Assembly (NCBI GenBank): GCA_006176705.1
Contig: QRFJ01000302.1
Coordinates: 1,302,001-1,366,000, forward strand
DNA length: 64,000 nucleotides
From: Cocos nucifera
Lineage: Eukaryota; Streptophyta; Magnoliopsida; Arecales; Arecaceae
Direction: 5' to 3'
Shown: positions 21,388 to 32,292 of the stretch, piece by piece
Layout of the letters: each line of letters opens with the position of its first letter
How positions within the stretch are numbered: position 1 is the first letter of the stretch
Made by a program: the position numbers and the translations under genes
The notes under the pieces: model-generated
What the model was told of the DNA's origin: nothing
Database searches by the model: none
The model's input: only the letters and a program-made list of their open reading frames with translations

Positions 21388-23470
21388 TTGATGATATTAT
21401 ATTTACTAAGGACTTATGTATGAAATTTTCTTGAACCAAATCAAATATTATCAATGGAACAATGAAAGTTTGAATTGGTACCATCACTATTCATCCAGGG
21501 ATTTGCATGCAACATCCTATTACATATAATGCTTTTTAGATTTTGCAATTTAAAGTGTAGTATGCTATAATGAGTTCTAGTATAAATGTCCCGACTAATA
21601 TAAATATTATATTAAATTCTCATTAACTTAGATGATAATCTTTCATGAGCATTATTACAATATAATCAAATAGAGTAAAAAAAGATTTTGTTCAATCCGC
21701 TCGACTCGAATTTTTAAAAAAAAAAATTAAAGAAAGATAGAATAATTATAAAAGTAGAACCTAAGTCTTCTTTTCTTTAACTAATTCTCTATATACACGA
21801 GAACTATGTTGCCCAAGTATGGCTACCCAAGAGGAGGGGTGAATTGGATATTTTAAATTTTAAGCTTATGATGTAAGTAGATTGATCTAATTAAATGCCA
21901 ACAAATGAGCTATATAATGTATAGTGAAGAAAATCAATAGAACAATAATATACAATCACAAACACAATGATTTTATAGTAGTTCGGTGTCAAACTCAGCA
22001 TCTACGTTTACTCCCTAAGTAAACCACTTAGAAATTCAACTATAATTACTAGGTTTGATTACAGTCTGATTATTTTACTTAGACTCACAATCCAATCCAG
22101 TTGATTATGATCTTGGCTCACCAACCACAACTATACAATGATTATTTTTTTAGACTAACAATCAACTCCGATTTATTTTCATTTTAGCTTACCAATCACA
22201 ACCATACAATGTCCAACTCTATGCTTGAACCAACCCAAGTTTCTCACCCCAAGAAACTTGAAATAAAAATGAATAATACAGTAAACAAAATAAAAGCAAG
22301 CTCTTGAAGCTTAGGAGAAGAAAATCTGGAAGCTTGGCTTGTAGGCTTGATTTCTTCTCTTGAATGTTTGAAAGAAGTAGGAGTTGATCTTCAATGGTGA
22401 TGGTCTAACTTCTCTTTGATTGAGGATGTTGGAAGGATAAGGGTAACACTAAAAAATACTCCTTCCTTTTCACTATTAAGCTCGCACGCTTGAAGGACTA
22501 AAAATCTACTTGGAAGCTCTCTCTTGTATGTTCAAAAATTATTTTTCATGTCTCAAGTGTTTTCTTAAGTATCCCTTATGTTTTCCACCATTACAAGTTA
22601 TCATCATAGGCTTCTAAAAGTGATCTAGCCGTTAGAAGACCTAAAATAGCCGTTAGAATATATGTGGAGTGAAAAAGCTATAGAACTAAAAACTAGCTGT
22701 TACAGGCACTGGACCGGCTCAGTTTTAAACTATGTTGGCTTGGTTCAAACTAAATCGGCTCAGTTTTTAGCTGGATCGACTCAGTTCCTTGGGTCAAAAA
22801 AAAATTCAGTCTTTCTGTCTTTTGCTTCCACTGAAATTAGGACTGCTCGATCTCAGACTGGGTTGACCTAGTTTGCGTGCCAGGCATACTAAACACTATT
22901 TACGATCCTTTCTTTTTTTAATTTACTTTGTAGGTTAGATTTGTCTTTTTGCCTTGATTTATTTTTAATTAAAATTTCTTGAAAGATGATTCTAATTTGA
23001 AATGTCCTCTCTAAAATCTTGAATAACTGATGAATGAAAATACTTGATGTTTGTGAGCACTTGAGATTTACAATTACACATCCTCATAAACAATGTTAGT
23101 AATATAATAATTTATACCTAAATACTTTTGTTATCATCAAAATCAATCTAAAATCAACAAACTAAGATATATATTCTCTATTTATAATAATGAAATCTGT
23201 CATTATATAATTTAGGTTAGATTCCTCTCCTTATCTTCTGAAATGATATCCATCTTTGAAAACTTTGGGTTACCTTCCTTTTGTTAGTTTAAATAAGATT
23301 AAATATCTAAAAAAAATATGATATACATCAAAAATTATTAAAAAATACTAAAATTCTACAGAATATAGATATTGACTTCTATATCAACTTTACCTCTATC
23401 ATACTACTTAATTCTTTATGAATTAAAAAATAACTTTTAGTTAAAGTCTTTCTCAAAAAGAATGTTTCAG
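21388..23470. repeat. Tandem duplication, copy 2, interrupted by solo LTR
   Basis: 21388-21806 matches the first half of copy 1. After the inserted LTR, 23165-23470 matches its second half (TTTATAATAAT, TATATAATTTAGGT, AACTTTRCCTCT, CAAAAAGAATGTTT). Removing 21807-23164 restores a co-linear unit of about 720 bp. Confidence 0.6.
21807..23159 (-). mobile_element. Solo LTR (probable copia, SIRE/Maximus-like)
   Basis: 1353 bp starting TGTTGCCCAAGTATGG and ending ATCAATCTAAAATCAACA. It is flanked by the exact 5-bp duplication AACTA (21802-21806 and 23160-23164). Read on the minus strand it starts TGTTGATTTT..TTTTGATGATAACA and ends ..GGGCAACA. That start and the CACCCCTCCTC box near its end are typical of SIRE/Maximus copia LTRs, as I recall them. 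No internal region, PBS or PPT is adjacent, so it is a solo LTR left by LTR-LTR recombination. Family naming is inference; borders are seen. Confidence 0.8.
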
Positions 23471-25015
23471 TTTGACTAGCTCGTTTCAATGTCCAAATGA
23501 TAAAATTTTGAATTGATCTAGTCCTTTTAGGATTGGCTCAAAGTTATAGATCTAAAAAAGGATATCCAATTTTAATATATATATCAATCGGACATCGTAT
23601 GATCATCAAGTATGGCCTCTTGAAGTTTAGCATATAATTCAGCTTCTTTATGTAGTGAATTTTGCTCTTAAACCCTATCCAACTCTTATTTATAGCGGCT
23701 AAAATAGTTCGCATCAAGTCTAAAAATCCTCCTAGATCACAATAACCATCTTATATATATGAGTAAATATTTTAAATAAATTTTATACATTATATGTGAA
23801 CTAGTCTTAGCATGCAGCATGTAAGGCCTAGCTCAAATTTACAATAAAAATTATGCTTTTTCTATGGCATTTTTCTTAAAATCCTTAATATCATTTTATC
23901 CATAATATCATTCTACCAAACCCTTCATTTATTCATGGATCATCAAGATGGCTACCATCATTTTCTTTGAATGAAATTAAGATGATTGTTGTCAAAATAA
24001 GCAATAGCCGGTTTAAAGGGAAAGTATGATGCTAGGCCACTCCAACTCGGATAATTTCTCTGGGGGTGGAGGAAAGACTTGGATGACTCTAGGGGCTGGT
24101 GAGGTAAAGTGAGGACGAACTAGTTGAGAGGGTAGCTATAGAGCATCAATCTCAATATTGGAGGTAGTGGAGTTCATATAGTAGGGTTCCTAATGGAGAC
24201 GATTGAGATAATGGCTCAAATATTGAAGACATATAAGGTCTTGCGAGGATCGTGTGAGTATAGATGAAGAAAGAGAAAGTTGATGATAGGATGCCAAGAG
24301 CAAGAGTTATCAATATCATCAGAAATAGAGCCATGGTCACCATCCTCATCATCATCATTGTCATCGTTGTGGCAACATTGCCCTCGTGCACCTGGTACCC
24401 ATGATTTTGAAGTCCTCATCTCTCCCCTAGAACTTTCCGGAGGCCCTCTTATTCTCCTTGATCTCGCTATGTACTTAAATAGTCTTGGGCACCATTAGCA
24501 ACTTGGAGATTAAGAAGCTTACAACTGTCATGTTCGTCAGCTCCACCTAGAGCTGACCACCTTCTTGAATATCCACGACAGCAACCTCTCTCATTGATCT
24601 AACATTATCAAAGACTTCAACGCCTTCAAGGCCACCAGCATGGGAATGATAAGAGGGAAGAAAGCATTGCAACCAATTAATCAAGATAGATACTTGTATC
24701 TCTTAAAGTATAATATATATATATATATAAACACACACACCATAGCAAAACCCTCAAAATTATTAACACTAACCCCTTTTATTAGATAAAATATTATTTA
24801 AAGTAGAAGCCATGTATTTAAAGAAGTAGATATAGAACCCGACATTCCATTAAATAAATGCTAGTATAAAGTCCTAAAAATAAGCAATTATCATCAAGAA
24901 CTATTTTTAGTTGTATGGAATTTGTATTGTCAGCTAATTAATGGTAGCTGCATGAACGAATGGAAATCATGGGCAAATGTTTTCTAATTATTTTTTTTTT
25001 ATATCTTACTAGATC
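23471..25015. other. AT-rich intergenic
   Basis: No supported gene. 24280-24400 holds a (CAT/CTC)-rich stretch giving overlapping frames on both strands. (TA)n at 24714-24729. Confidence 0.5.
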
Positions 25016-25020
25016 GATAT

Positions 25021-25984
25021 TGTTGGTGCAAAAATTGATCGTAGCCGGAATCAGCTGGAGTGAAGGTAGACGAGGTCACCACCGAGGACCTACAAAATAA
25101 AGTTCCATCTGAAGTCGATGGGGGTAGCTCCGACAGGACCCTCCGACGATCAAGTCAGCTCTGGCCAACAGGAATGGAGTGCTCGAAAATGAGTTCCACA
25201 GAGCTTAGAGAAGGAGAGGAGAGTTTAGAGCTTAGAGTTTAAAGCTTAGAGTTAGCGTATCTGGAGGATCATTTTTATAGACGGAGCTTGATGGTGACAG
25301 CTGCAGCTGTCAGATAGCGGGTCGCTCGAGGTCCGACGAAGTCAGTCCCGAAGGAAGGTGCAGTCTGCAACACCATCTGCAACAGATTGATGGTGACAGC
25401 CATCGCCGCCTGATAGCGGATCGTTGTCATCTACAGCGGACCGATGATGATGGCTGCAGCCATCTTGATACTGAGCCACTCGGAATCGAATGGAGGGTTG
25501 AAGGGCTTTGACGTGTAACCATTTCGGAGGAGTTCGGACTTCTAAAGGAAATATGACTGAAGAGGATCATCCGAAAGGAACAATAGCTGAAGGAGTCCGA
25601 AAGAAGTTTGGCTCCCGTAGGCGTCCGTCTGAAGGAGGGATCCAGGAATCCGACCAAAGGAGGTGTCTGGGGGAAGTTCGATCGGAGTTCGACTGTTGAG
25701 GAGTTCGACCGCTAAGAAGTTCGACCGTTAAGGAGTCCGACTCTTGAGGAAGTCTGGTCGAGGGGACATCTGGGAGGAATCCGACTGAAGTTCGGCTACT
25801 GAGGAGTTCGATCGACTGAAGAAGTTCGACCGCTGAGGAGTCCGAAGGAGCTCGACCGCTGAGGAGTTTGATCGACTGAAGGAGTTCGGCTAAGACCCAC
25901 ATGCTAAAGCTCTTCCATGGCTATCGATTGCGTTAAGCTGAGCATCGAATCGGACTTCGACAGGAGCGGAGTTTATCCCCAACA
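25021..25984 (-). repeat. 3' LTR of pol-deleted Tat element
   Basis: 964 bp. Contains four tandem 16-bp units of the GTTCGACCGCTAAGAA type at 25687-25750 and further looser copies to 25890. The partner LTR is shorter (848 bp), partly through loss of such units. Confidence 0.9.
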
Positions 25985-26001
25985 ATAGTCCCTCCCACTT
26001 T
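25985..26001 (-). other. Polypurine tract
   Basis: The minus strand reads AAAGTGGGAGGGACTA next to the 3' LTR; the 58 kb relative has AAAGTGGGGGGCTAG at the same place. Confidence 0.7.
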
Positions 26002-26229
26002 CGAGTTCGAAATTCTAAGAAAGAAAATGCAGGAAAAGCGACTGCCGAAGTCCTCTTCTGAGCTCCGTACTGGTTCAGCTTAAAGCTCTAGAAAGATCTC
26101 ATCTTCAGCCAAAGCCAAAGTTGAAGTAGATCTCATCTCCTGCGGTCGAGGTCGGAGGTTGAGTTCCTTGGGGGCGATATTGTCTCCAACAGTCGAGACT
26201 GATTCGAAGGAGGTCTCCTCTCCCGCAGT

Positions 26230-26640
26230 CGAGGTTGATGCAGACGCTCGAAAAAGATCTCGTCTCTAATCGAGGTTGTCGCGGTCGCTCGAAAGAGATC
26301 TTATCTCTGGTCAAGGTTGTCTCGGTCGCTCGGAAGAGATCTTATCTCCGACCGAGATTATCTCGAATACTTGAGAGAATCTTATCTCTAGTCGAGATTG
26401 TCTCGGTTGCTCGGAAGAGATCTTATCTCTAGCCGAGGTTATCTCGGATGCTCGAAAGAGATCTCATCTCAGGCCGAGGTTGATGCGGTCGCTCGAAAGA
26501 GATCTTATCTTTGGTCGAGGTTGGCTCGGAGGCTCAAAAGAGATTTCATCTATGATCGAGGTTGCCGCAGACCCTCGAGGGAGATCTTATCTCTTGCGAT
26601 CGAGGTTGATGGAGATCTTATCTCCTATAGACTTCGGAGC
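26230..26640. repeat. 41-bp tandem array A1
   Basis: About ten units with core AGAGATCTTATCTCT followed by GGYCGAGGTTGNCTCGGTCGCTC. Successive units at 26295 and 26336 give the 41-bp period. The core is an inverted repeat with 6-bp arms (AGAGAT / ATCTCT) around 3 bases. Confidence 0.9.
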
Positions 26641-27850
26641 TCGGATTTAGATTTTGCTCGCGTTAGGACGAAATTCTTCTCCTATTCCTAATAGGCTGTG
26701 GGGGCACATTTGGATCGTCGTCCGTACCTCTCCCCCCATCTCGTCTAAGATAAACGAGGCCTTCGAATTTGCTCGCATTAGGATGAGGTTCTCTTTCTAT
26801 TCCTAACGGACTATGGGGGCACGTTCAGACTGTCATCTGTGCCTCTCCCCCATCTCATCTAAGGTGAATAAGGCCTTTAACTTTGCTCGTATTAGGATGA
26901 GTTCTCCTCCTATTCCTAACGGACTATGGGGGTACATTCAGATCATCGTCCGTGACTCTCCCTCCATCTCGTCTAAGGTGAACGAGGCCTTCGACCTTGC
27001 TCACGTTAGGACGAGGTTCTCCTCCTATTCCTAATGGGCTATGGGGGCACATTCGGACCGTCGTCCGTGCCTCTCCCCCATCTCATCTAAGGTGAATGAG
27101 GCCTTCGACTTTGCTCGCGTTAGGATGAGGTTCTCCTTCTATTCCTAATGGGATGTGGGGGCACGTTCGGACCATCGTCCGTGCTTCTCTCCTCATCTCG
27201 TCTAAGGTGAACGAGGCCTTCGACTTTGCTCGCGTTAGGATGAGATTCTCCTCCTATTCCTAATGGAATGTGGGGGCACGTTCGGACCGTCGTCTGTGCC
27301 TCTCCTCCCATCTCATCTAAGGTGAACGAGGCCTTCGACTTTGCTCATGTTAGGATGAGGTTTCTCCTCCTATTCTTAATGGATTGTAGGGGCACATTCG
27401 GATCGTCGTCCGTGACTCTCGCCCCATCTCGTCTAAGGTAAATGAGGCCTTCGACTTTGATCGTGTTAGGATGAGGTTTTTCTTCTATTTCTAATGGGCT
27501 GGGGGCACGTTCGGACCGTCATCCATGCCTCTCCTCCCATCTCATCTAAGGTGAACGATGCTTTCGACTTTGCTCGCGTTAGGACGAGGTTCTCCTCCTG
27601 TTCCTAACGGGCTGTGGGGGCACATTTGGGACCATCGTCCGTGACCACCCTCCATCTCATCTAAGGTGAACGAGGCCTTCGACTTTGCTCGCATTAGGAT
27701 GAGGTTCTTCTCCTATATCCTAATGGGGCCGTGGGGGCACGTTCGGACCATCGTCTCTGTGCTCTCCCCTCATCTCGTATCTAAGGTGAATGAGGCCTTC
27801 GACTTTGCTCACGTTAGGATGAGGTTCTTCTCCTGTTCTTAATGGACTGT
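26641..27850. repeat. 114-bp tandem array B
   Basis: The marker CTAAGGTGAACGAGGCCTTC recurs at 26746, 26861, 26975, 27089, 27204, 27319, 27435, 27548, 27663 and 27783, giving a period of 113-120, mostly 114-115. Each unit also carries GCTCGCGTTAGGATGAGG, a CCTAATGG..GTGGGGGCAC block and CGGACCGTCGTCCG, a near-palindrome. Open frames on both strands come from the period being close to 38 codons. I see no coding signature. Confidence 0.93.
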
Positions 27851-28430
27851 GGATGAGGTTGTTCGAAGCTCGGAAGAGATCTCATCTCTAACCGAGGTTG
27901 GCTTGGTTGCTCGAGAGAGATCTTATCTCTAGTCGAGGTTGGCTCGGTCGCTCGGAAGAGATCTTTATCTGGCTGAGGTTGGCTCGATCGCTCGAGAGAG
28001 ATCTTATCTCTGGCCGAGGTTGTCACGGTCGCTCGAGAGAGATCTTATCTTTAGCCGAGGTTGATTCGGTCGTTCGTAAGATATCTCATGTCTAGCCGAG
28101 GTTGGCTTGGTCGCTCGAAAGAGATCTTATCTCTCTAGCCGAGGTTGTCACGGTCGTTCGAAGAGATCTCATCTCTACCGAGGTCGATCGCTCGAAAGAG
28201 ATCTTATCTCTAGCCGAGGTTTACTCCGGTCGCTCGGAAGAGATCTCATCTCTGGCCGAGGTCGATTCGGTCGCTTGAAAGAGATCTTATCTCTAGTCGA
28301 GATTGACTCGATCGCTCGGAAGAGATCTTATCTCTGACTGAGGTTGTCATGGTCGCTCAGGAGAGATCTTATCTCTAGCCGAGGTTGACTCGATTGCTCG
28401 GAAGAGATCTTATCTCTAGCCGAGGTTGAC
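27851..28430. repeat. 41-bp tandem array A2
   Basis: About fourteen units of the same 41-bp family as array A1, on the other side of array B. Spacing is less regular (short indels such as CTCTCTAGCC near 28137). Confidence 0.9.
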
Positions 28431-28589
28431 GGTCTTTGACCTGCTCGTGTTAGGACGAGGTTCTCCTCCTGTTTCTAATATGGTAACTATTGACTGCTTT
28501 TTTTTCTGTCATCACATAGTTTTTGCATCCAAAAATAATATTATTGAAATGAAAGAATTTTACCGAGGGAAAGTTACTCGCAGTACATC

Positions 28590-28760
28590 TCCATTTCAGG
28601 ATTGTATGGGCGTTGTTCCTCCGGGTTTCCTCGGACAGTGAGTTTCGGGCTGGATGACCTCCTCTATCTCATGCTGACCTCCTCAATTTGGAGCATGCTT
28701 CTCTTGTCTTTGACGCTGGGAGATGACGAATCACCGATGTATCAAGCTCCTCCCAGGGAT
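28590..28760 (-). pseudogene. Integrase C-terminal end and deletion junction
   Basis: 28590-28720 aligns with 60400-60560 of the pol-bearing relative (shared GGATGACCTCC, CTCATRC, CAATTTGGRGCA). It is the last part of pol. Directly next to it (28720-28790) comes gag-pol linker text (INIIPGR on the minus strand). The junction near 28720-28740 marks loss of protease to most of integrase. Confidence 0.75.
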
Positions 28761-28789
28761 AATGTTGATGATGCCGTGAGGCGGCCGAC

Positions 28790-29700
28790 CTTCTTATCAT
28801 TTCTAGTTACGACAGCGCCCTTGGTCGATCTTCTCCTGCTTCAGACTGGCATCGAAGAAATTTACCCGACCGCCCCTTTCTGATGAGCTCCTTAATTTCA
28901 TTCCGGAGTTGAATGCATTTCTCAGCATCGTGATCGTGGTCGTGATGGTAGAGGCAGTACTTGCTTCGATCGCGCTTGCTTGGGGGAGATCGTAATCCTT
29001 CTGATCTTGACAGTTGGTTCTTAACTTCCGTGAGAATTTAAGTTTGAGGAGCGTTGCGGGAGGCATAGTCGCAGAACCTTTCGGAAGGAGGACCTCTTCA
29101 CGCCCTTCTGTCGGAGCTTCCTTGGTGGTGAGCTCGGGGAGTTCGGGCCTTGCTTGCTCTGCGGAGGTCATAAGCGCGGCCGAACTTCATTCCGTTCTCT
29201 TGTAAAACCTGTGGAAGAACTTCATACCCCTTTGTCAGGGCTTTCTTGATGACGAGCTCGAGGGCGAGTTCGACGGCCTCGCTCATGCCGAATTTCATTC
29301 TGTCCTCCAGTGAAACCTTCGTCGGGAGAGATCTTCTGCTCTGTTTCTCCTCTGTAAGGGTGATTGGTATACTAGACCAAATATTTTTCCTCAAGGCCGA
29401 TTCTTGGCATCCTCATGGCAGGTTTGCTGGCAAAGTCTCCATCAGAAGCTGTCGCACAGTCTGCATCATCTCGATGAGGGCAAGAACCTGTTGGATCAGC
29501 AGATTGAACTGCTCCACATCTACGGTGGCTTCAGATGAAATCTGGACTGTCGGGGCTAAAATAGTAGCAGATGGACCCGGCATGGAGGCCGCCGATCGTC
29601 GAGTCGAAGCTCTACTGAAAGGCATTTCTCTTGGAAAAGAACTCTGAAGAGGAAGGAGAGAGGTCTCAGGAGAGGGAAGAGAGAAATCATCACCGAGCAC
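28790..29700 (-). pseudogene. Tat-type gag remnant
   Basis: The minus strand begins with an ATG at 29700 (MLGDDFSLPSPETSLLPLQS) and later has SKYCLYHHDHDHDAEKCIQL (about 28980-28920). This is the Cys/His motif found near the end of Tat-lineage gag (YCxFHxxxGHxTExC). Frame breaks at 29410, near 29170 and 29097 split it. At about 300 codons it is shorter than normal gag, so the capsid region is also cut down. Confidence 0.78.
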
Positions 29701-29735
29701 TCCTTTAAGAACAAAGGAACCTCAGAGGTTCGGTT

Positions 29736-29752
29736 CTTTCCTCCAGTGTCAA
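29736..29752 (-). other. Candidate primer-binding site
   Basis: The minus strand after the 5' LTR reads GATTGACACTGGAGGAAAGA. It occupies the PBS position and resembles the TTGGCGCTAGA-type PBS of Tat elements with several changes. The tRNA is not identified. Confidence 0.4.
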
Positions 29753-29754
29753 TC

Positions 29755-30602
29755 TGTTGGTGCAAAAATTGGTCATCATCGAAATCAGCTAGAGTGAAGG
29801 TGGACGACATCGCCGCTGGAGACCTGCAAAATAAAGTTTCGTCTAGAGCCGATGGGAGGTGGCTCCGGCAGGACCCTCCGACGATCAAGTCAGCTCTAGC
29901 CAATAGGAATGGAGTACTCGAAAATGAGTTTCGCAAAGCTTAGAGCTTAGAGTTTAAAGTTTAGAGTTAGCGTATCTAGAGGATCCTTTTTATAGGTGGA
30001 GCTCGATGGTGATAGCTGCAGCTGTTAGGTAGCGGGTCGCTCGAGGTCCGACGGAGTCAGTCTCGAGGGAAGGCACTATTTGCAGCGCCGTCTGTAACGG
30101 ATTGATGGTGATAGCCATTGTCGCTTGGTAGCAGATCTCTGTCGTCTGCAGCGGACTGATGGTGATGGTTGCAGCCATCTTGATACTGAGCCACTCGGGA
30201 TCGAATGGAGGGTTGAAGGGCTTTGACGTGTACCCATTTCGGAGGAGTTCGGACTTCCGAAGAAAATATGGCTGGAGAGGATCGTTCGGGAGGAACAATA
30301 GCTGAAGAAGCCTGGAAGGAGTTCGGCCGCTAAGAAGTTCGGCCACTGAGGAGTCTGGCTCTTGAGGAAGTTTGGCCGAGGGGACGTCTGGGAGGAGTCC
30401 GATTGGAGTTTGGTTACTGAAGAGTTCGGCCGACTGAAGAAATTTGACCGCTGAGGAGTCCAAAGAAGCTCGGTCGCTGAGAAGTTCGACCGACTGAAGG
30501 AGTTCGGCTAAGATCCACATGCTGAAGTTTTTTCATGGCTATCGATTGCATTAAGCTGAGCATCGAATCAGACTTCGACAGAAGTAGGATTTATCCCCAA
30601 TA
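29755..30602 (-). repeat. 5' LTR of pol-deleted Tat element
   Basis: 848 bp; starts TGTTGGTGCAAAAATTGG and ends TTTATCCCCAATA, followed by GATAT. Co-linear with 25021-25984, with the 5' part nearly identical. Confidence 0.9.
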
Positions 30603-30607
30603 GATAT

Positions 30608-31555
30608 TTTGGCACAAAATAGTTCAAAAAAAAAAATTCTACATGAATTTTAGATATCATTTGGAAAATCTTAGAAAGTCCTTCAATTTATAGCTTGCCT
30701 TTGTATTATGCATGATGAAAGAAATTTTTTGAACAAGTTAATTGATTTACATTGATGCTTACTAAATAAGAACGTGTTCATCAAGTTACATTTCTTTTCC
30801 TACATATTTGCAATCACCAATTAAGCTACTCATTTTGTGCAACAAATATCTTCTCCCACTTCATGTTCCATTAACTATAAAGCCATTTAAGATACCTGTA
30901 TCTAGAAGTTCCATCATGATTTTTTACTTTGATTTATTGAAATAAATAAATTATTTAAAATTCATTTAAAATCCAATCAATTTATTGAATAATGCATTTT
31001 TAAAATAAATAACATACAATGCTGTGCTTTAGTACTGTCATCGACATAAAAGCTCCATCAAAATTTTTTACTTTAATTTACTAAAATAAACGAGCATGAA
31101 ACTTAGTTAAAATATAGCCTTGTTTTACAAAACAATGCATTTTCAATGAATAATATCTGTATGCTTTTAAAGGTGCCATCCATAGGCACACATTATTACT
31201 TATGGATTTATAGTACACAACAAGGACCAATGCAACCAAACGCAGAATTAATTACATGGAGCACGTAATCAAAAATATTTTATTTTTGTTCAACCATCAA
31301 ATTATTCGCTTTGATAATATGATCATGAATAAATCTAGTATGACAAAATTATAGAATCATTCTAAATATTATGGACGTGCACCTAGAGTCCACAACCATA
31401 CGATGCTAAAATCATAAATCAAAATATATTAAACATAAAGTAAAAAAAATCATAAATCAAAATATTTTAAACATAAAGTAAAACAAAATGCAATGAACAC
31501 GAAGCAGAGAAGTCTTAAATCTAATCCGGTAATCCACTTCTAACCCTCCCGAGCA
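30608..31555. other. AT-rich flank, no gene
   Basis: No gene. Contains two similar stretches (about 30910-30985 and 31060-31120: ATTTTTTACTTTRATTTA..AAATAAA) and a local duplication near 31440-31490 (AAATCATAAATCAAAATAT..AAACATAAAGTAAA). Confidence 0.5.
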
Positions 31556-31559
31556 GCCC

Positions 31560-31735
31560 GGCATTTTTTTTTTTTTTAGGGGATGTAACTAGTAGCGACC
31601 TAGCATGAAAGCCCGAAATAGGCACGTAACGCTGGCCCGTGCCGGTTGAGCTAGATGACCACCTTAGTCTAGCCGACGAGCGGTAAACCAGGTCACCCAT
31701 AAACGAGCAAGCAGGCGGTAACCCCACCTATTCCA
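31560..31735 (-). mobile_element. Possible SINE-like insertion with A-tail
   Basis: On the minus strand a GC-balanced segment of about 155 bp ends in a run of 15 or more A (plus-strand T run at 31566-31580). It is unlike the AT-rich flank. I do not see clear A and B boxes or a target duplication, so a different retroposon is possible. Confidence 0.3.
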
Positions 31736-31970
31736 ATCCTTTTGTTATTCGGAACCATTTCTCACCCTAGAAATAATAAAATCTCCACCGTTCGACTCTA
31801 CTTACCCCACGCAATCAAACGGTTAATTTGGGGATCATCAGGGGCCGTCTGATGGAGCGGGTCGGAAATCACCATTGAGCGGATCAGAGCGGTGGGGGCT
31901 ACCGATCCAGCGGCAGTGATCGGCAGTGATTGGTGGGCTAACGCCCGGGTGGTTTTAGTAACGCCCCCGG

Positions 31971-31978
31971 TATATATA
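31971..31978 (+). promoter_or_regulatory. TATA box of SIN3-like gene
   Basis: TATATATA in a GC-rich surround (GCCCCCGG before, GCTCACC after), 311-318 bp before the start codon. Pyrimidine-rich sequence begins about 25 bp later (CACCGTCCCTTTCGTCCCTC), a typical plant start-site context. Confidence 0.6.
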
Positions 31979-32246
31979 GCTCACCTTTCACCGTCCCTTT
32001 CGTCCCTCTATTGAAACCTTTGGGCTCTCTCCTCCCTGCCCCCCGCTCGCGTCCTCCAGAGACGAGCATCATATAGACGAAGAGGGAACAGCCGATTTCT
32101 CTCTCTGTCTCTCGCGTTATTGGCTTCGCCCTTGCTTCGCTTGCAAGCTGCCACCACCCCGGAGCGCTCGATCCCGGCGAATTCTTGCCGCCAGATCCGT
32201 CTGCTGCCGGGTGATCGAAGGGGCGAGGTGGGGAGAGGGGGCTTTG

Positions 32247-32292
32247 ATGTAAACCTTTGTTTTCTCCTCCGCTTCGTTTGATGAGTAGATGA
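32247..32292 (+). promoter_or_regulatory. Two minimal uORFs before SIN3-like start
   Basis: The only ATGs between the predicted start site and the main start are ATG-TAA (32247-32252), a start-stop pair, and ATGAGTAGATGA (32281-32292). The TGA of the second overlaps the main ATG (32289-32291) as ATGA. Both would make translation depend on leaky scanning or reinitiation. Confidence 0.6.

Larger units (their letters stand above)
25021..30602 (-). mobile_element. Pol-deleted Tat-type gypsy derivative (non-autonomous)
   Basis: LTRs at 25021-25984 (3') and 29755-30602 (5') start TGTTGGTGC and end CCCCAACA or CCCCAATA. They are flanked by GATAT at 25016-25020 and 30603-30607. On the minus strand the interior has a candidate PBS (29736-29752), a short broken gag (29700 to about 28800), a 3' pol end (about 28720-28590), two 41-bp repeat arrays around a 114-bp array (28430-26230), and a polypurine tract before the 3' LTR. 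Protease, RT, RNase H and most of integrase are missing. LTR, pol 3' end and arrays match the element at 58102-64000, which keeps pol. It is therefore an internally deleted relative of that family. Confidence 0.9.

Noticed and set aside
26230..28430. CRISPR-like regular repeats
   Set aside because: Units are directly tandem without unique spacers and lie between LTRs of a plant retroelement.
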